Source of the DNA: Intestinimonas timonensis
GTDB taxonomy: Bacteria > Bacillota > Clostridia > Oscillospirales > Oscillospiraceae
Reading direction: 5' to 3'
Assembly: GCF_900626145.1 (NCBI RefSeq)
Contig: NZ_LR130816.1
Location: forward strand, 150,104-214,103
Length of the DNA: 64,000 nt
The notes below the pieces were generated by a model. The model was not told the origin of the DNA, did no database searches, and saw only the letters and a program-made list of their open reading frames with translations. The position numbers were made by a program, and so were the translations under genes. This document shows positions 17,023 to 25,623 of the stretch, in pieces. Each line of letters begins with the position of its first letter. Position 1 is the stretch's first letter.

Positions 17023-18699
17023 ATGATAGGAACCATTGACGGGGCGCTGCTGGCGCGGATGGTCATCCACGCAGCGGCCTCCATCAATTCCCAGAAGCAG
17101 CAGATCAACGAGCTCAACGTCTTCCCCGTGCCCGACGGCGACACCGGCACCAACATGGGCATGACCATCGCCACCGCCGCCACCGAGCTGAAGAAGAAGG
17201 CCCCCGGCAACGTGGGCGCCGTGGCCCAGGTCAACGCCAACGCCCTGCTCCGGGGCGCCCGGGGCAACTCCGGCGTCATTCTCTCCCTCCTCTTCCGGGG
17301 CTTTGCCAAGGCTCTGAAGGACAAGGAGACCGCCGACGGCGCCGACTTTGCCATCGCCCTGGACTACGGCGTGGCCACCGCCTACAAGGCGGTCATGAAG
17401 CCCGCCGAGGGCACCATCCTCACCGTCTCCCGCCTGGCCGCCCGCCGGGCCGCCGAGGCCGCCCGGGAGGACCGCTCCCTGGAGTTCGTTCTGGACGAGG
17501 CCATCAAGGAGGGCCTCATCGCCCTGGACGACACGGTGAATCAGAATCCCGTCCTCAAGAAGGCCGGCGTGGTGGATGCCGGCGGCAAGGGCTTTTTGGT
17601 CATCCTCCAGGGCATGCTGGACGAGCTCCGCGGCGAGCCCATGCCCGAGGACGCAGACGAGGGCTCTGCCGGCGAGCAGAAGACCGACTACGCCGCCATT
17701 GCCGCCGAGGAAATCACCTTCACCTTCGACACCGTCTTTATCGTCCGCAAGGACGAGCACTACAACGGTCTGGAGGCCTTCCAGGCCTACCTCAACAGCG
17801 TGGGTGACAGCCTGGTCATCGGCGAGAGCGACGACGCCTTCAAGGTCCACGTCCACACCGATATCCCCGGCGCCGTCCTCAGCGAGGCCCAGAAGTACGG
17901 CACCCTGGAGCTGGCCAAGATTGAGAACATGCGCACTCAGGCCGAGGACCTGGCCGCAGGCCGCCACATTCAGAGCACCGACGACCTGGAGGAGGACGAC
18001 CACGACCACTGTGCCGCCCCCGCCTCCGCCGCCCCGGAGAAGAAGTACGGCTTCGTCTCCGTCTGCGCCGGTGACGGCATCGCCGACGTGTTCCGGGACC
18101 TGGGCGTGGACCGGGTGGTCTCCGGAGGCCAGACCATGAACCCCTCCACTCAAGACATTCTCAAGGAGATCGAAGCCACCCCCGCCGAGGTGGTCTACGT
18201 CCTCCCCAACAACAAGAACATCATCATGGCTGCCGAGCAGTGCATCCCCCTGGCCGAGGGCAAAACGGTGGTGGTCCTGCCCACCAAGACCATCCCCCAG
18301 GGTGTCTCCGCCCTCCTCTCCTTTGACCCCGACGCCATTCAGGAGGACAACACCGACGCCATGACCCAGACCATCCAGAATGTCCACACCGCCCAGATCA
18401 CCTACGCCGCCCGGAACTCCGACTTTGACGGCTTCGATATCAAGGAGGGTGACTACCTGGCCCTGGCCGAGAACCAGCTCTTCGGCACCGACCGGGACCT
18501 CTCTGCCCTGCTCAATCGGCTGGCCGAGGCCGAGCCCCAGCAGAACGCCGAGTTCATCACCATCTACTACGGTGAGGATGTCACCGAGGAACAGGCCCAG
18601 GGTGCTCTGGACATCTTTACCGCCGCCTGCCCCAGCGCCGAGATTACCCTCCTCTCCGGTGGGCAGCCCGTTTACTATTACCTCATCTCCGCGGAATGA
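17023..18699 (+). CDS. DAK phosphatase-domain protein (YloV/FakA-like)
   Basis: Protein of 558 aa with an N-terminal dihydroxyacetone-kinase L-type (DAK2) domain: NVFPVPDGDTGTNM contains the Mg-ATP binding aspartates and ARGNSGVILS the nucleotide loop. A middle FakA-like segment follows, then a DegV-like C-terminal domain (YVLPNNKNIIMAAEQ). FakA phosphorylates fatty acids bound to FakB/DegV proteins. No fakB lies nearby, so that activity is inferred. An acidic low-complexity insert with DDHDHC sits near residue 325. It forms an operon with the Asp23 protein. Confidence 0.9.
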   Translation: MIGTIDGALLARMVIHAAASINSQKQQINELNVFPVPDGDTGTNMGMTIATAATELKKKAPGNVGAVAQVNANALLRGARGNSGVILSLLFRGFAKALKDKETADGADFAIALDYGVATAYKAVMKPAEGTILTVSRLAARRAAEAAREDRSLEFVLDEAIKEGLIALDDTVNQNPVLKKAGVVDAGGKGFLVILQGMLDELRGEPMPEDADEGSAGEQKTDYAAIAAEEITFTFDTVFIVRKDEHYNGLEAFQAYLNSVGDSLVIGESDDAFKVHVHTDIPGAVLSEAQKYGTLELAKIENMRTQAEDLAAGRHIQSTDDLEEDDHDHCAAPASAAPEKKYGFVSVCAGDGIADVFRDLGVDRVVSGGQTMNPSTQDILKEIEATPAEVVYVLPNNKNIIMAAEQCIPLAEGKTVVVLPTKTIPQGVSALLSFDPDAIQEDNTDAMTQTIQNVHTAQITYAARNSDFDGFDIKEGDYLALAENQLFGTDRDLSALLNRLAEAEPQQNAEFITIYYGEDVTEEQAQGALDIFTAACPSAEITLLSGGQPVYYYLISAE

Positions 18700-18722
18700 T
18701 CCCCGCTCCATAATAATGTGTC

Positions 18723-18748
18723 AAGGGCGGCCGGATGGCCGCCCTTTT
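18723..18748 (+). terminator. Terminator after the DAK gene
   Basis: Ten-bp stem AAGGGCGGCC (18723-18732) with loop GGAT, then TTTT. Confidence 0.8.
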
Positions 18749-18786
18749 CCTCTGTGCAGAAAGAGAGAACTGGAGGTTTGTTTCCC

Positions 18787-19980
18787 ATGTCCACCTATGA
18801 CTTTACCACCCTGCGCTCCCGACTCCACATGGGGGCTTCCAAATGGGTCCCTATGGAGAGGGCCGGTGTCACCGATCCCGACGTGATTCCCTTCTCTGTG
18901 GCCGACATGGACCTGCTGGTGGCCCCTGAGATCATCGCCGCCATCCGGGAGGCCGCTGACTTCGGCGTCTACGGCTACACCGGTATGGATGAGGCCTTCC
19001 GCGCCGCCCTCATCGGCTGGATGGAACGCCGCCACGGCTGGACCGTGGACCCCGGCTGGCTGGTGAGCAACTTTGGCGTGGTCCACGCCGCCGGGCAGGC
19101 CATTCACGCCTTTACCAAGCCCGGGGACGCCATTGTCACCCAGACCCCTGCCTATCCCCCCTTCAAGCGCATCACCGAAAACAGCGGACGGACCTTCCTG
19201 GCCAACCCCCTCCGCCGCACCGACCGCGGCTATGAGTTGGACCTCAATCACCTGGAGGACCTGTGCCGCCGCCCCGAGACCAAGCTCCTCTTCCTCTGCT
19301 CCCCCCACAACCCCACCGGCCGGGTGTGGACCCGGGAGGAGCTGACGGCCATCGCCCACATCTGCCGCCGCAACGGCGTGCTCATCTTCTCCGATGAGAT
19401 CCACTGCGACTTCATCGCCCCGGGCCACACCCACACCGTTCTGGCCACCCTGGACGAGGAGACCGCCCACAACTGCATCATGGGCACCTCCGCCAGCAAG
19501 ACCTTCAACCTGGCCGGTCTGGCCACCGCCACCACCATCATCCCCGACCAGGGGCTGCGCCGGCAGTTCCGGGCCAAGACCGACGGCTACACCGGCGGCT
19601 TCAACGGCTACTTCGGCCTGGCCGCCTCCCGGGCGGCCTACGAGCACGGAGAGCCCTGGCTGAGCGCCTTCCTGGAGCACCTGAAGGGCAATTTTGAGCT
19701 GTGCAAAGCCTTCCTGGCCGACCGCTTCCCCTCGGTATGGACGGCCCCCTGGGAGGGCACCTACCTGCTGTGGGCCGACTTCTCCTCCCTGGGATTGGAC
19801 CCGGAGGCCCAGATGCGCTTCATGCGGGATGAGGCCGGACTGTGGCTGGACGAGGGCACCATGTTCGGGCCCGAGGGGATCGGCTTTGAGCGCTTCGTCC
19901 TGGCCTGCCCCCGCCACCACCTGGAGAAGGCCCTGGAGCGCCTGGACGACGCCGCCCGGCGGCAGGGGCTTCCCCGTTGA
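18787..19980 (+). CDS. MalY/PatB family aminotransferase (cystathionine beta-lyase type)
   Basis: PLP fold-type I enzyme, 397 aa. VADMDLLVAPEI near the N-terminus, SPHNPTGRVWTREEL, and the PLP lysine in GTSASKTFNLAGL (about residue 240) mark the MalY/PatB group, whose members cleave cystathionine or cysteine C-S bonds. GGAGG lies before the start. It shares a four-base TTGA overlap with the downstream transporter, suggesting a joint role in amino-acid or thiol turnover. Confidence 0.92.
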   Translation: MSTYDFTTLRSRLHMGASKWVPMERAGVTDPDVIPFSVADMDLLVAPEIIAAIREAADFGVYGYTGMDEAFRAALIGWMERRHGWTVDPGWLVSNFGVVHAAGQAIHAFTKPGDAIVTQTPAYPPFKRITENSGRTFLANPLRRTDRGYELDLNHLEDLCRRPETKLLFLCSPHNPTGRVWTREELTAIAHICRRNGVLIFSDEIHCDFIAPGHTHTVLATLDEETAHNCIMGTSASKTFNLAGLATATTIIPDQGLRRQFRAKTDGYTGGFNGYFGLAASRAAYEHGEPWLSAFLEHLKGNFELCKAFLADRFPSVWTAPWEGTYLLWADFSSLGLDPEAQMRFMRDEAGLWLDEGTMFGPEGIGFERFVLACPRHHLEKALERLDDAARRQGLPR

Positions 19981-20852
19981 GCCGCCTGACGACGGACCCC
20001 CGGCTGGTTCTCTTCCTGGGGGTGCTGGGCGCCTCCTTCTCCTCCATCTTCGTACGCTGGTCGGCCGCTCCCTCACTGGTGACGGCCACCGGCCGCCTGG
20101 GCTGGACCGTCCTGCTCCTTCTCCCCTCGGTGCTGGGAAAGCACCGGGCTGAGCTTCTCTCTGCCACCCGCCGGGACCTCTTGATGTGTGCCCTCAGCGG
20201 CGCCTGCCTGGCCCTCCACTTCTCCACCTGGTTCGAGTCCCTCAAGTGGACCTCCATCGCCTCCTCCACCGTGCTGGTGTCCACTGAGGTCATCTTCTCC
20301 GCCCTGGGCTTTGCCCTCTTCCTCCATGGCCGCATCCCCCGGCTGGGAGTGGCCGCCATCGCTGTGGCCTTCGCCGGCAGCGTAGTGCTGGCCCTCTCCG
20401 ACGCCGGAGGGTCCGGCGCCCTGGCGGGGGACCTGCTGGCGGTGCTGGCCGCCGTGGCTGTGGCCGCCTATACCCTCATCGGCCAGGTCCAGCGCGCCCG
20501 GCAGTCCACCACCATCTACACCTTCCTCACCTACCTCTCCTGCCTCATCGTCCTGCTGGTGCTGGACGCCGCCACCGGCACTCCGGTGCTGGGATGGGGC
20601 CTCCGGGAGGTGGGCGTGGGACTGCTGCTGGCCGTGTTCTGCACCCTGCTGGGGCACTCCCTCTTCTCCTGGAGCCTGAAGTGGCTCTCCCCCGCCTATG
20701 TCTCCGCCGCCAAGCTTTGCGAACCCATTTTCGCTTCCATTCTTGGCCTCCTTCTTTTCGGCGAAGGCATCGGATTCCTCCAAGCCGTTGGCGCCGTGGC
20801 CGTCCTGGCCGGCGTCCTCCTCTACACCAAGGCCGAGGGCCAGCATACATAG
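19977..20852 (+). CDS. EamA/DMT superfamily transporter
   Basis: Integral membrane protein of 291 aa with ten predicted TM helices arranged as two EamA repeats (for example LGVLGASFSSIFVRWS and the second repeat near LLLAVFCTLLGHSLFSWSLKW). It starts with TTG overlapping the stop of the aminotransferase gene. DMT proteins usually export metabolites or amino acids; coupling to a C-S lyase makes an amino-acid or thiol exporter plausible, but the substrate is unknown. Confidence 0.88.
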   Translation: MSRLTTDPRLVLFLGVLGASFSSIFVRWSAAPSLVTATGRLGWTVLLLLPSVLGKHRAELLSATRRDLLMCALSGACLALHFSTWFESLKWTSIASSTVLVSTEVIFSALGFALFLHGRIPRLGVAAIAVAFAGSVVLALSDAGGSGALAGDLLAVLAAVAVAAYTLIGQVQRARQSTTIYTFLTYLSCLIVLLVLDAATGTPVLGWGLREVGVGLLLAVFCTLLGHSLFSWSLKWLSPAYVSAAKLCEPIFASILGLLLFGEGIGFLQAVGAVAVLAGVLLYTKAEGQHT

Positions 20853-20858
20853 AAAAAC

Positions 20859-20900
20859 ATGCCCCATGTTCGGAAACCGCCGAACGTGGGGCATATTTTC
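20859..20900 (+). terminator. Terminator after the EamA gene
   Basis: Fifteen-bp stem with one G-T pair (arm ATGCCCCATGTTCGG), then ATTTTCT. Confidence 0.8.
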
Positions 20901-20955
20901 TAAAAAGTTTTGGTCTTCCTTTTTATATTTTTTACTTTACCGTGCCAAATCACTC

Positions 20956-21010
20956 TTGCATTTTTCCGACAGCGGGTGTAAAATACCTCCAACCATTGCA
21001 AGTGAGGTAT
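20956..21010 (+). promoter_or_regulatory. Promoter of the aromatic amino-acid operon, with a dyad at the start site
   Basis: The -35 TTGCAT (20956-20961) and -10 TAAAAT (20979-20984) have a 17-base spacer. Arms ATACCTC (20983-20989) and GAGGTAT (21004-21010) form a dyad across the start site, and its right arm covers the leader peptide's ribosome binding site. Confidence 0.65.
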
Positions 21011-21016
21011 CTTTTC

Positions 21017-21127
21017 ATGGACCATTGCCGCCTCACAACTGAATCCCGCTTCTTTACCTATTTTGGCTGGGCTCGATTTACGGGCACCGGCTTTTTTGGC
21101 ATGGGTAAAAATAGCGGGATAAAGTGA
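21017..21127 (+). CDS. Phe/Tyr/Trp-rich leader peptide of the aromatic operon
   Basis: Thirty-six codon reading frame preceded by GTGAGG. The middle reads FFTYFGWARF, so six aromatic residues fall within ten codons, and two more Phe codons follow at 26-27. The stop codon lies about 44 bases before an intrinsic terminator that precedes the DAHP synthase gene. This is the layout of a ribosome-stalling attenuator sensing charged Phe, Tyr or Trp tRNA. The peptide itself is likely to have no other function. Confidence 0.75.
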   Translation: MDHCRLTTESRFFTYFGWARFTGTGFFGMGKNSGIK

Positions 21128-21220
21128 ATGGGCCGGCCCTTTTCATAGGGTCGTTGTATCGTTGAACCGTGCGCTCATTGATTTTATCGTCAATGGGCGC
21201 TTTTTCTTTTGCGCCCATTG
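21127..21220 (+). promoter_or_regulatory. Transcription attenuator with competing stems before the DAHP synthase gene
   Basis: Terminator: GCGCTCATTGA (21171-21181) pairs with TCAATGGGCGC (21190-21200), followed by TTTTTCTTTT. Possible antiterminator: AATGGGC (21127-21133, overlapping the leader stop codon) pairs with GCTCATT (21173-21179). The 3' terminator arm can also pair with GCGCCCATTG (21211-21220), ten perfect bases. A ribosome stalled on aromatic codons would leave 21127-21133 free. Confidence 0.7.
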
Positions 21221-21241
21221 CGGGAGAAGGAGAAGATCACT

Positions 21242-22261
21242 ATGGTAATCATCATGAAACCCGGCACGAAAAATGAGGATATTGAAGCCCTGGCCGACAC
21301 CTTCCGTGCCCAGGGCCTGGACGTGGGCATCACCCACGGCATCGGCTGCACCATCCTGGGCCTGGTGGGCGACACCACTGAGCTGGACATCGACAAGATC
21401 TCCATGGAGGACAATGTGGAGCGGGTCATGCGGGTCCAGGAGCCCTACAAGAAGGCCAACCGGAAGTTCCACCCCGAGGACACGGTGGTCACCGTGGGCA
21501 AGGCCCGGATCGGCGGCGGCAACTTCTCCGTCATCGCCGGGCCCTGCTCGGTGGAGAGCGAGGAGCAGATCTGCGCCGTGGCCCAGGACGTGAAGCTCTC
21601 CGGCGCGGCCATGCTCCGGGGCGGCGCCTTCAAGCCCCGCACCTCCCCCTACTCCTTCCAGGGCATGGGCACCCCCGGCCTGGACCTGCTGGTGGAGGCC
21701 CGTGCCCAGACCGGTCTGCCCATCGTCACCGAGATCATGGACCCCCGGATGGCCGAGCTCTTTGAGGAGCGCGTGGACGTAGTCCAGGTGGGCGCCCGGA
21801 ACATGCAGAACTTCGAGCTTTTGAAGGAAGTGGGCAAGATGAGCAAGCCCATCCTCCTCAAGCGGGGCCTCTCCAACACCTACGAGGAGTGGATCATGTC
21901 GGCAGAGTACATCATGGCCGCCGGCAATGAGAACGTCATCCTCTGCGAGCGGGGCATCCGCACCTTTGAGACCTACACCCGCAACACCCTGGACGTGTCC
22001 GCCATCCCCGCCATCAAGCAGATGAGCCATCTGCCCGTCATCGTGGACCCCTCCCACGCCGCCGGCATGTACTGGATGGTGGAGCCCCTGGCTATGGCGG
22101 CCATCGCCGCCGGAGCCGACGGCCTCATCATCGAGGTCCACAACGATCCCCCCCACGCCAAGTGCGACGGCCAGCAGTCCCTCACCCCCAAGAAGTTCGA
22201 CGAGCTCATGAAGAAGGTGAAGGTCCTGGCTCCCATGATGGGCAAGACCCTGATGCCCTGA
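21242..22261 (+). CDS. aroF: 3-deoxy-7-phosphoheptulonate synthase (DAHP synthase)
   Basis: First enzyme of the shikimate pathway, joining phosphoenolpyruvate and erythrose 4-phosphate; 339 aa. An N-terminal ferredoxin-like regulatory domain of about 70 residues (MVIIMKPGTKNEDIEALADT) precedes the barrel, as in the Thermotoga-type enzyme, so feedback by Tyr or Phe is likely. Barrel motifs include IAGPCSVESEEQI, LRGGAFKPRTSPYSFQG and VDPSHAAG. GAAGGAGAAG precedes the start. First gene after the attenuator. Confidence 0.95.
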   Translation: MVIIMKPGTKNEDIEALADTFRAQGLDVGITHGIGCTILGLVGDTTELDIDKISMEDNVERVMRVQEPYKKANRKFHPEDTVVTVGKARIGGGNFSVIAGPCSVESEEQICAVAQDVKLSGAAMLRGGAFKPRTSPYSFQGMGTPGLDLLVEARAQTGLPIVTEIMDPRMAELFEERVDVVQVGARNMQNFELLKEVGKMSKPILLKRGLSNTYEEWIMSAEYIMAAGNENVILCERGIRTFETYTRNTLDVSAIPAIKQMSHLPVIVDPSHAAGMYWMVEPLAMAAIAAGADGLIIEVHNDPPHAKCDGQQSLTPKKFDELMKKVKVLAPMMGKTLMP

Positions 22262-22280
22262 CACGGAAGGAAGTGAACCC

Positions 22281-23375
22281 ATGAGGACCCTTACCGTATC
22301 CCTCCCCGGCCGCAGCTACGACATCCTCATCGGCTCCGGCCTTCTCTCCCAGGCGGCCGAGTACCTGCGCCCGGTGCTCCCCCGGGCCAAAAAGCTCTTT
22401 GTGGTCACCGACTCCAACGTAGCCCCCATCTATCTCTCCGCCCTCATCCCCGGGCTGGAGCGTGCCGGCTTTGAGACCGCCTGCCGGGAGATCCCCGCCG
22501 GGGAGGGCTCCAAGTCCGCCGCCATGCTCAGCGCCCTCTGGGAGGACATGATGGACTTTGGGCTCACCCGCACCGACGCCGTGGTGGCCCTGGGCGGCGG
22601 CGTGGTGGGTGACCTGGCCGGCTTCGCCGCCGCCACCATCCTCCGTGGGGTGGACTTTGTCCAGATCCCCACCACCCTCCTCGCCCAGGTGGACTCCTCT
22701 GTGGGCGGCAAGGTGGCCGTCGACCTGGCCCACGGCAAAAACCTGGCCGGGGCCTTCTGGCAGCCCAAGGTGGTCCTCATGGACCCCGACACCCTGGACA
22801 CCCTGGACGACCGCACCTTCGCCGACGGCATGGCAGAGGTCATCAAGTACGGCTGCATCCTGGACAGGTCCTTCTTCGACTTCCTCGCCCTCCGGCCCGG
22901 CCGTGGGGATATCATGGAGGAAATCGAACACGTTCTGTATACCTGCTGTGATTTAAAACGGATGGTAGTGGAAGAGGACGAGCGGGACACCGGCCGCCGG
23001 ATGCTCCTCAACTTCGGCCACACTGTGGGGCACGCTTTTGAGAAGATGGGAAACTACGAGACCTGGACCCACGGCCAGGCGGTGGCCGCCGGCATGTGCG
23101 TGGCCGTCCGGCTGGGGCTGGCCCTGGGCGTGGGCTGCACAGGGGACGATCTCCAGGCCCTCACCAAGCTGCTCCAGGCCTTCGACCTGCCCGTCCACAT
23201 CCCCTGCTCTGACGCCGAGTGGCCCGTTATGGCGGAGACCATCGGCCTGGACAAGAAGGGCGCCGGGGACAGTGTCAGCCTGATCCTCCTGGAGGAGATG
23301 GGCAGGGCCAAAGCCGTGAAGATGAAAAAGGCGGAGGTGCTCTCCCAGCTCTCCGCCCTCTATGGGAGGACCTGA
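22281..23375 (+). CDS. aroB: 3-dehydroquinate synthase
   Basis: NAD- and zinc-dependent cyclisation of DAHP to 3-dehydroquinate, 364 aa, normal length. ALGGGVVGDLAGFAAAT is the NAD-binding motif; PTTLLAQVDSSVGGK and the zinc ligands in AEVIKYG, NFGHTVGHAFE and THGQAVAAGM are present. It lies 19 bases after aroF and two bases before aroA. Confidence 0.96.
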   Translation: MRTLTVSLPGRSYDILIGSGLLSQAAEYLRPVLPRAKKLFVVTDSNVAPIYLSALIPGLERAGFETACREIPAGEGSKSAAMLSALWEDMMDFGLTRTDAVVALGGGVVGDLAGFAAATILRGVDFVQIPTTLLAQVDSSVGGKVAVDLAHGKNLAGAFWQPKVVLMDPDTLDTLDDRTFADGMAEVIKYGCILDRSFFDFLALRPGRGDIMEEIEHVLYTCCDLKRMVVEEDERDTGRRMLLNFGHTVGHAFEKMGNYETWTHGQAVAAGMCVAVRLGLALGVGCTGDDLQALTKLLQAFDLPVHIPCSDAEWPVMAETIGLDKKGAGDSVSLILLEEMGRAKAVKMKKAEVLSQLSALYGRT

Positions 23376-23377
23376 CC

Positions 23378-24625
23378 ATGAACGTCACCATCACACCCCG
23401 CCTGCTCCAGGGGACCATTACCCCTCCTCCCTCCAAAAGCCAGGCCCACCGGGTGCTCATCGCCTCCGCCCTCAGCGGAGGGGGGAGCATACTTAAAAAC
23501 GTGGCCCTCTCCCAGGACATCGAGGCCACCATCCGCTGCCTGGAGGTTCTGGGGGCCTCCTTCCGGCGGGAGGTCGACGCCCTGGCGGTCACCGGACTGG
23601 CCGGAAGGCCGGCGTCCCGAGGGGAACTCCCCCTGCTGGACTGCGGCGAGTCGGGCTCCACCCTGCGCTTTCTCATCCCCATCGCCCTGGCCGTCCTGGG
23701 CGGCGGCCGCTTCACCGGCCACGGCCGGCTCATGGAGCGGCCCCAGGGGCCCTATTTCGAGCTCTTTCGGGAAAAGGGCATCTCCTTCGAGCAGAAGGAC
23801 AGCGTGCTCACCATCAGCGGCAGACTGGAGGCGGGAACCTTCTCCCTCCCCGGCAACGTGTCCAGCCAGTTCATCACCGGCCTTCTCTATGCCCTTCCCC
23901 TGCTGCCCGGGGACAGCGAGATCCTCCTCACCACCTCCCTGGAGAGCCGGGGCTATGTGGACATGACTCTGGACGTGCTGGAGCAGTTCGGCGTCCGGGT
24001 GGAAAACCAGGACTACGCCCGCTTCCTGGTCCCCGGAGGCCAGTCCTTCCAGGCCCGGGACCTGACTGTGGAGGCCGACTGGTCCAACGCCGCCTTCTGG
24101 TATGAGGCGGTCAGTCTGGGATGCCAGCTCGACATACAAGGGCTCAATGCTTATTCCGTCCAGGGCGACATGCGTATCGTGCCCTGCTTTTTGAAATTAC
24201 AGGGGCGGGACCCATTGGACCTGGATGTGAGCCAGTGCCCCGACCTGGTGCCCCCGCTGGCCGCCATGGCCGCCCTCCGGGGAGAGGGGCTCACCACCCG
24301 GCTGGTCAACGCCGCCCGGCTGCGGATCAAGGAGAGCGACCGGCTCTCCACGGTGACCGAGGTGCTCAACGCCCTGGGGGCGGAGGTGGAGGAGCACGAC
24401 GACCATCTGGTCATCCACGGGAAGGACACCCTCCCCGGCGGCGTCACCGTCTCCGGCCACAACGACCACCGCATCGCCATGATGGCCGCCATCGCCGCCA
24501 CCAACTGTGACGCCCCCGTCACCATCACTGGGGCGGAGTGCGTCAAAAAGTCCTACCCCAACTTCTGGGCGGACTACGAGGCCCTAGGCGGCGTCATCGC
24601 CCGGACAGAGGAGGCACAGCCATGA
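23378..24625 (+). CDS. aroA: 3-phosphoshikimate 1-carboxyvinyltransferase (EPSP synthase)
   Basis: Adds enolpyruvate to shikimate 3-phosphate, 415 aa. PPPSKSQAHRVLIAS is the N-terminal active-site lysine loop, LDCGESGSTLRFLIP the PEP loop, and RIKESDRLS with NDHRIAMM the C-terminal domain motifs. I chose ATG 23378, with GGGAGG upstream, over a long upstream reading that lies in aroB. The ATGA overlap with aroC couples their translation. Confidence 0.95.
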   Translation: MNVTITPRLLQGTITPPPSKSQAHRVLIASALSGGGSILKNVALSQDIEATIRCLEVLGASFRREVDALAVTGLAGRPASRGELPLLDCGESGSTLRFLIPIALAVLGGGRFTGHGRLMERPQGPYFELFREKGISFEQKDSVLTISGRLEAGTFSLPGNVSSQFITGLLYALPLLPGDSEILLTTSLESRGYVDMTLDVLEQFGVRVENQDYARFLVPGGQSFQARDLTVEADWSNAAFWYEAVSLGCQLDIQGLNAYSVQGDMRIVPCFLKLQGRDPLDLDVSQCPDLVPPLAAMAALRGEGLTTRLVNAARLRIKESDRLSTVTEVLNALGAEVEEHDDHLVIHGKDTLPGGVTVSGHNDHRIAMMAAIAATNCDAPVTITGAECVKKSYPNFWADYEALGGVIARTEEAQP

Positions 24626-25599
24626 GATACACCATTTTCGGCGAGTCCCACGGTCCCGCCATCGGGGTGACCCTGGAGGGGGTCCCCGCCGGACTGGAGC
24701 TGGACATGGACTTCATCCGTTCCGAGCTCGCCCGCCGGGCGCCGGGGCAGAACGCCATGACCACCGCCCGGAAGGAGGCCGACGAGCCCGAGATCCTCTC
24801 CGGCGTCTTTGAGGGCAAAACCACCGGCACCCCCCTGTGCGCCGTCATCTTCAACACCGACACCCGCTCCAAGGACTACGCCAAGCTCAAAAACCTGCCC
24901 CGGCCCGGTCACGCCGACTACACCGGCTTCGTCCGCTACCACGGCTGCAACGACTACCGGGGCGGCGGCCACTTCTCCGGCCGCCTCACCGCCCCTCTGG
25001 TCTTCGCCGGGGCGGTGGCCAAGCTCATCCTGAAGGAGCAGGGCGTGGAAGTCACCTCCCGCATCTCCAACGTGGCCGACATCGCCGACCCCACCCCGGA
25101 GGAGATGGAGGCGGCCATCATGGCCGCCAAGGCCGACCTGGACTCGGTGGGTGGGCGCATCGCCTGCGCCGTCACCGGTCTCCCCGCCGGGCTGGGGTCC
25201 CCCGACTTCGGCTGCAACGTGGAGGGCATTTTCTCCCAGTATCTCTTTGCCGTCCCCGCTGTAAAGGCGGTGGGCTTCGGGCTGGGGACCGGCTTCGCCG
25301 GGCTCCGGGGCAGCCAGGCCAACGACCCCTTCTATATGGACGGAGATACCGTCAGGACCCGCACCAACCACGCTGGCGGTGTCAACGGCGGCATCACCAA
25401 CGGCATGCCGGTGACCTTTGAGGTCACCATCCGGCCCACCCCCTCCATCGCCCGGGAACAGGACACGGTGGACCTCTCCAGCCACGCCGACGCCAAGCTG
25501 GCCATTACCGGCCGCCACGACCCCTGTATCGTGCCCCGGGCGGTGCCGGTCATCGAGTCCGCCGCCGCCCTGGCCGCCTGTGAGGTGCTGGGCATCTGA
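24622..25599 (+). CDS. aroC: Chorismate synthase (short form)
   Basis: FMN-dependent last common step to chorismate. At 325 aa it is shorter than most (350-390), yet both ends are present: the N-terminal FGESHGPAIG, the central RPGHADYTGFVRYHGCNDYRGGGHFSGR, and the C-terminal GRHDPCIVPRAVPVIES. The shortening seems to be internal loops near LAAPEEM-type regions rather than truncation. It starts in the ATGA overlap with aroA. Confidence 0.93.
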   Translation: MRYTIFGESHGPAIGVTLEGVPAGLELDMDFIRSELARRAPGQNAMTTARKEADEPEILSGVFEGKTTGTPLCAVIFNTDTRSKDYAKLKNLPRPGHADYTGFVRYHGCNDYRGGGHFSGRLTAPLVFAGAVAKLILKEQGVEVTSRISNVADIADPTPEEMEAAIMAAKADLDSVGGRIACAVTGLPAGLGSPDFGCNVEGIFSQYLFAVPAVKAVGFGLGTGFAGLRGSQANDPFYMDGDTVRTRTNHAGGVNGGITNGMPVTFEVTIRPTPSIAREQDTVDLSSHADAKLAITGRHDPCIVPRAVPVIESAAALAACEVLGI

Positions 25600-25623
25600 G
25601 TCTACACAAAGAGGTGTATTCCT

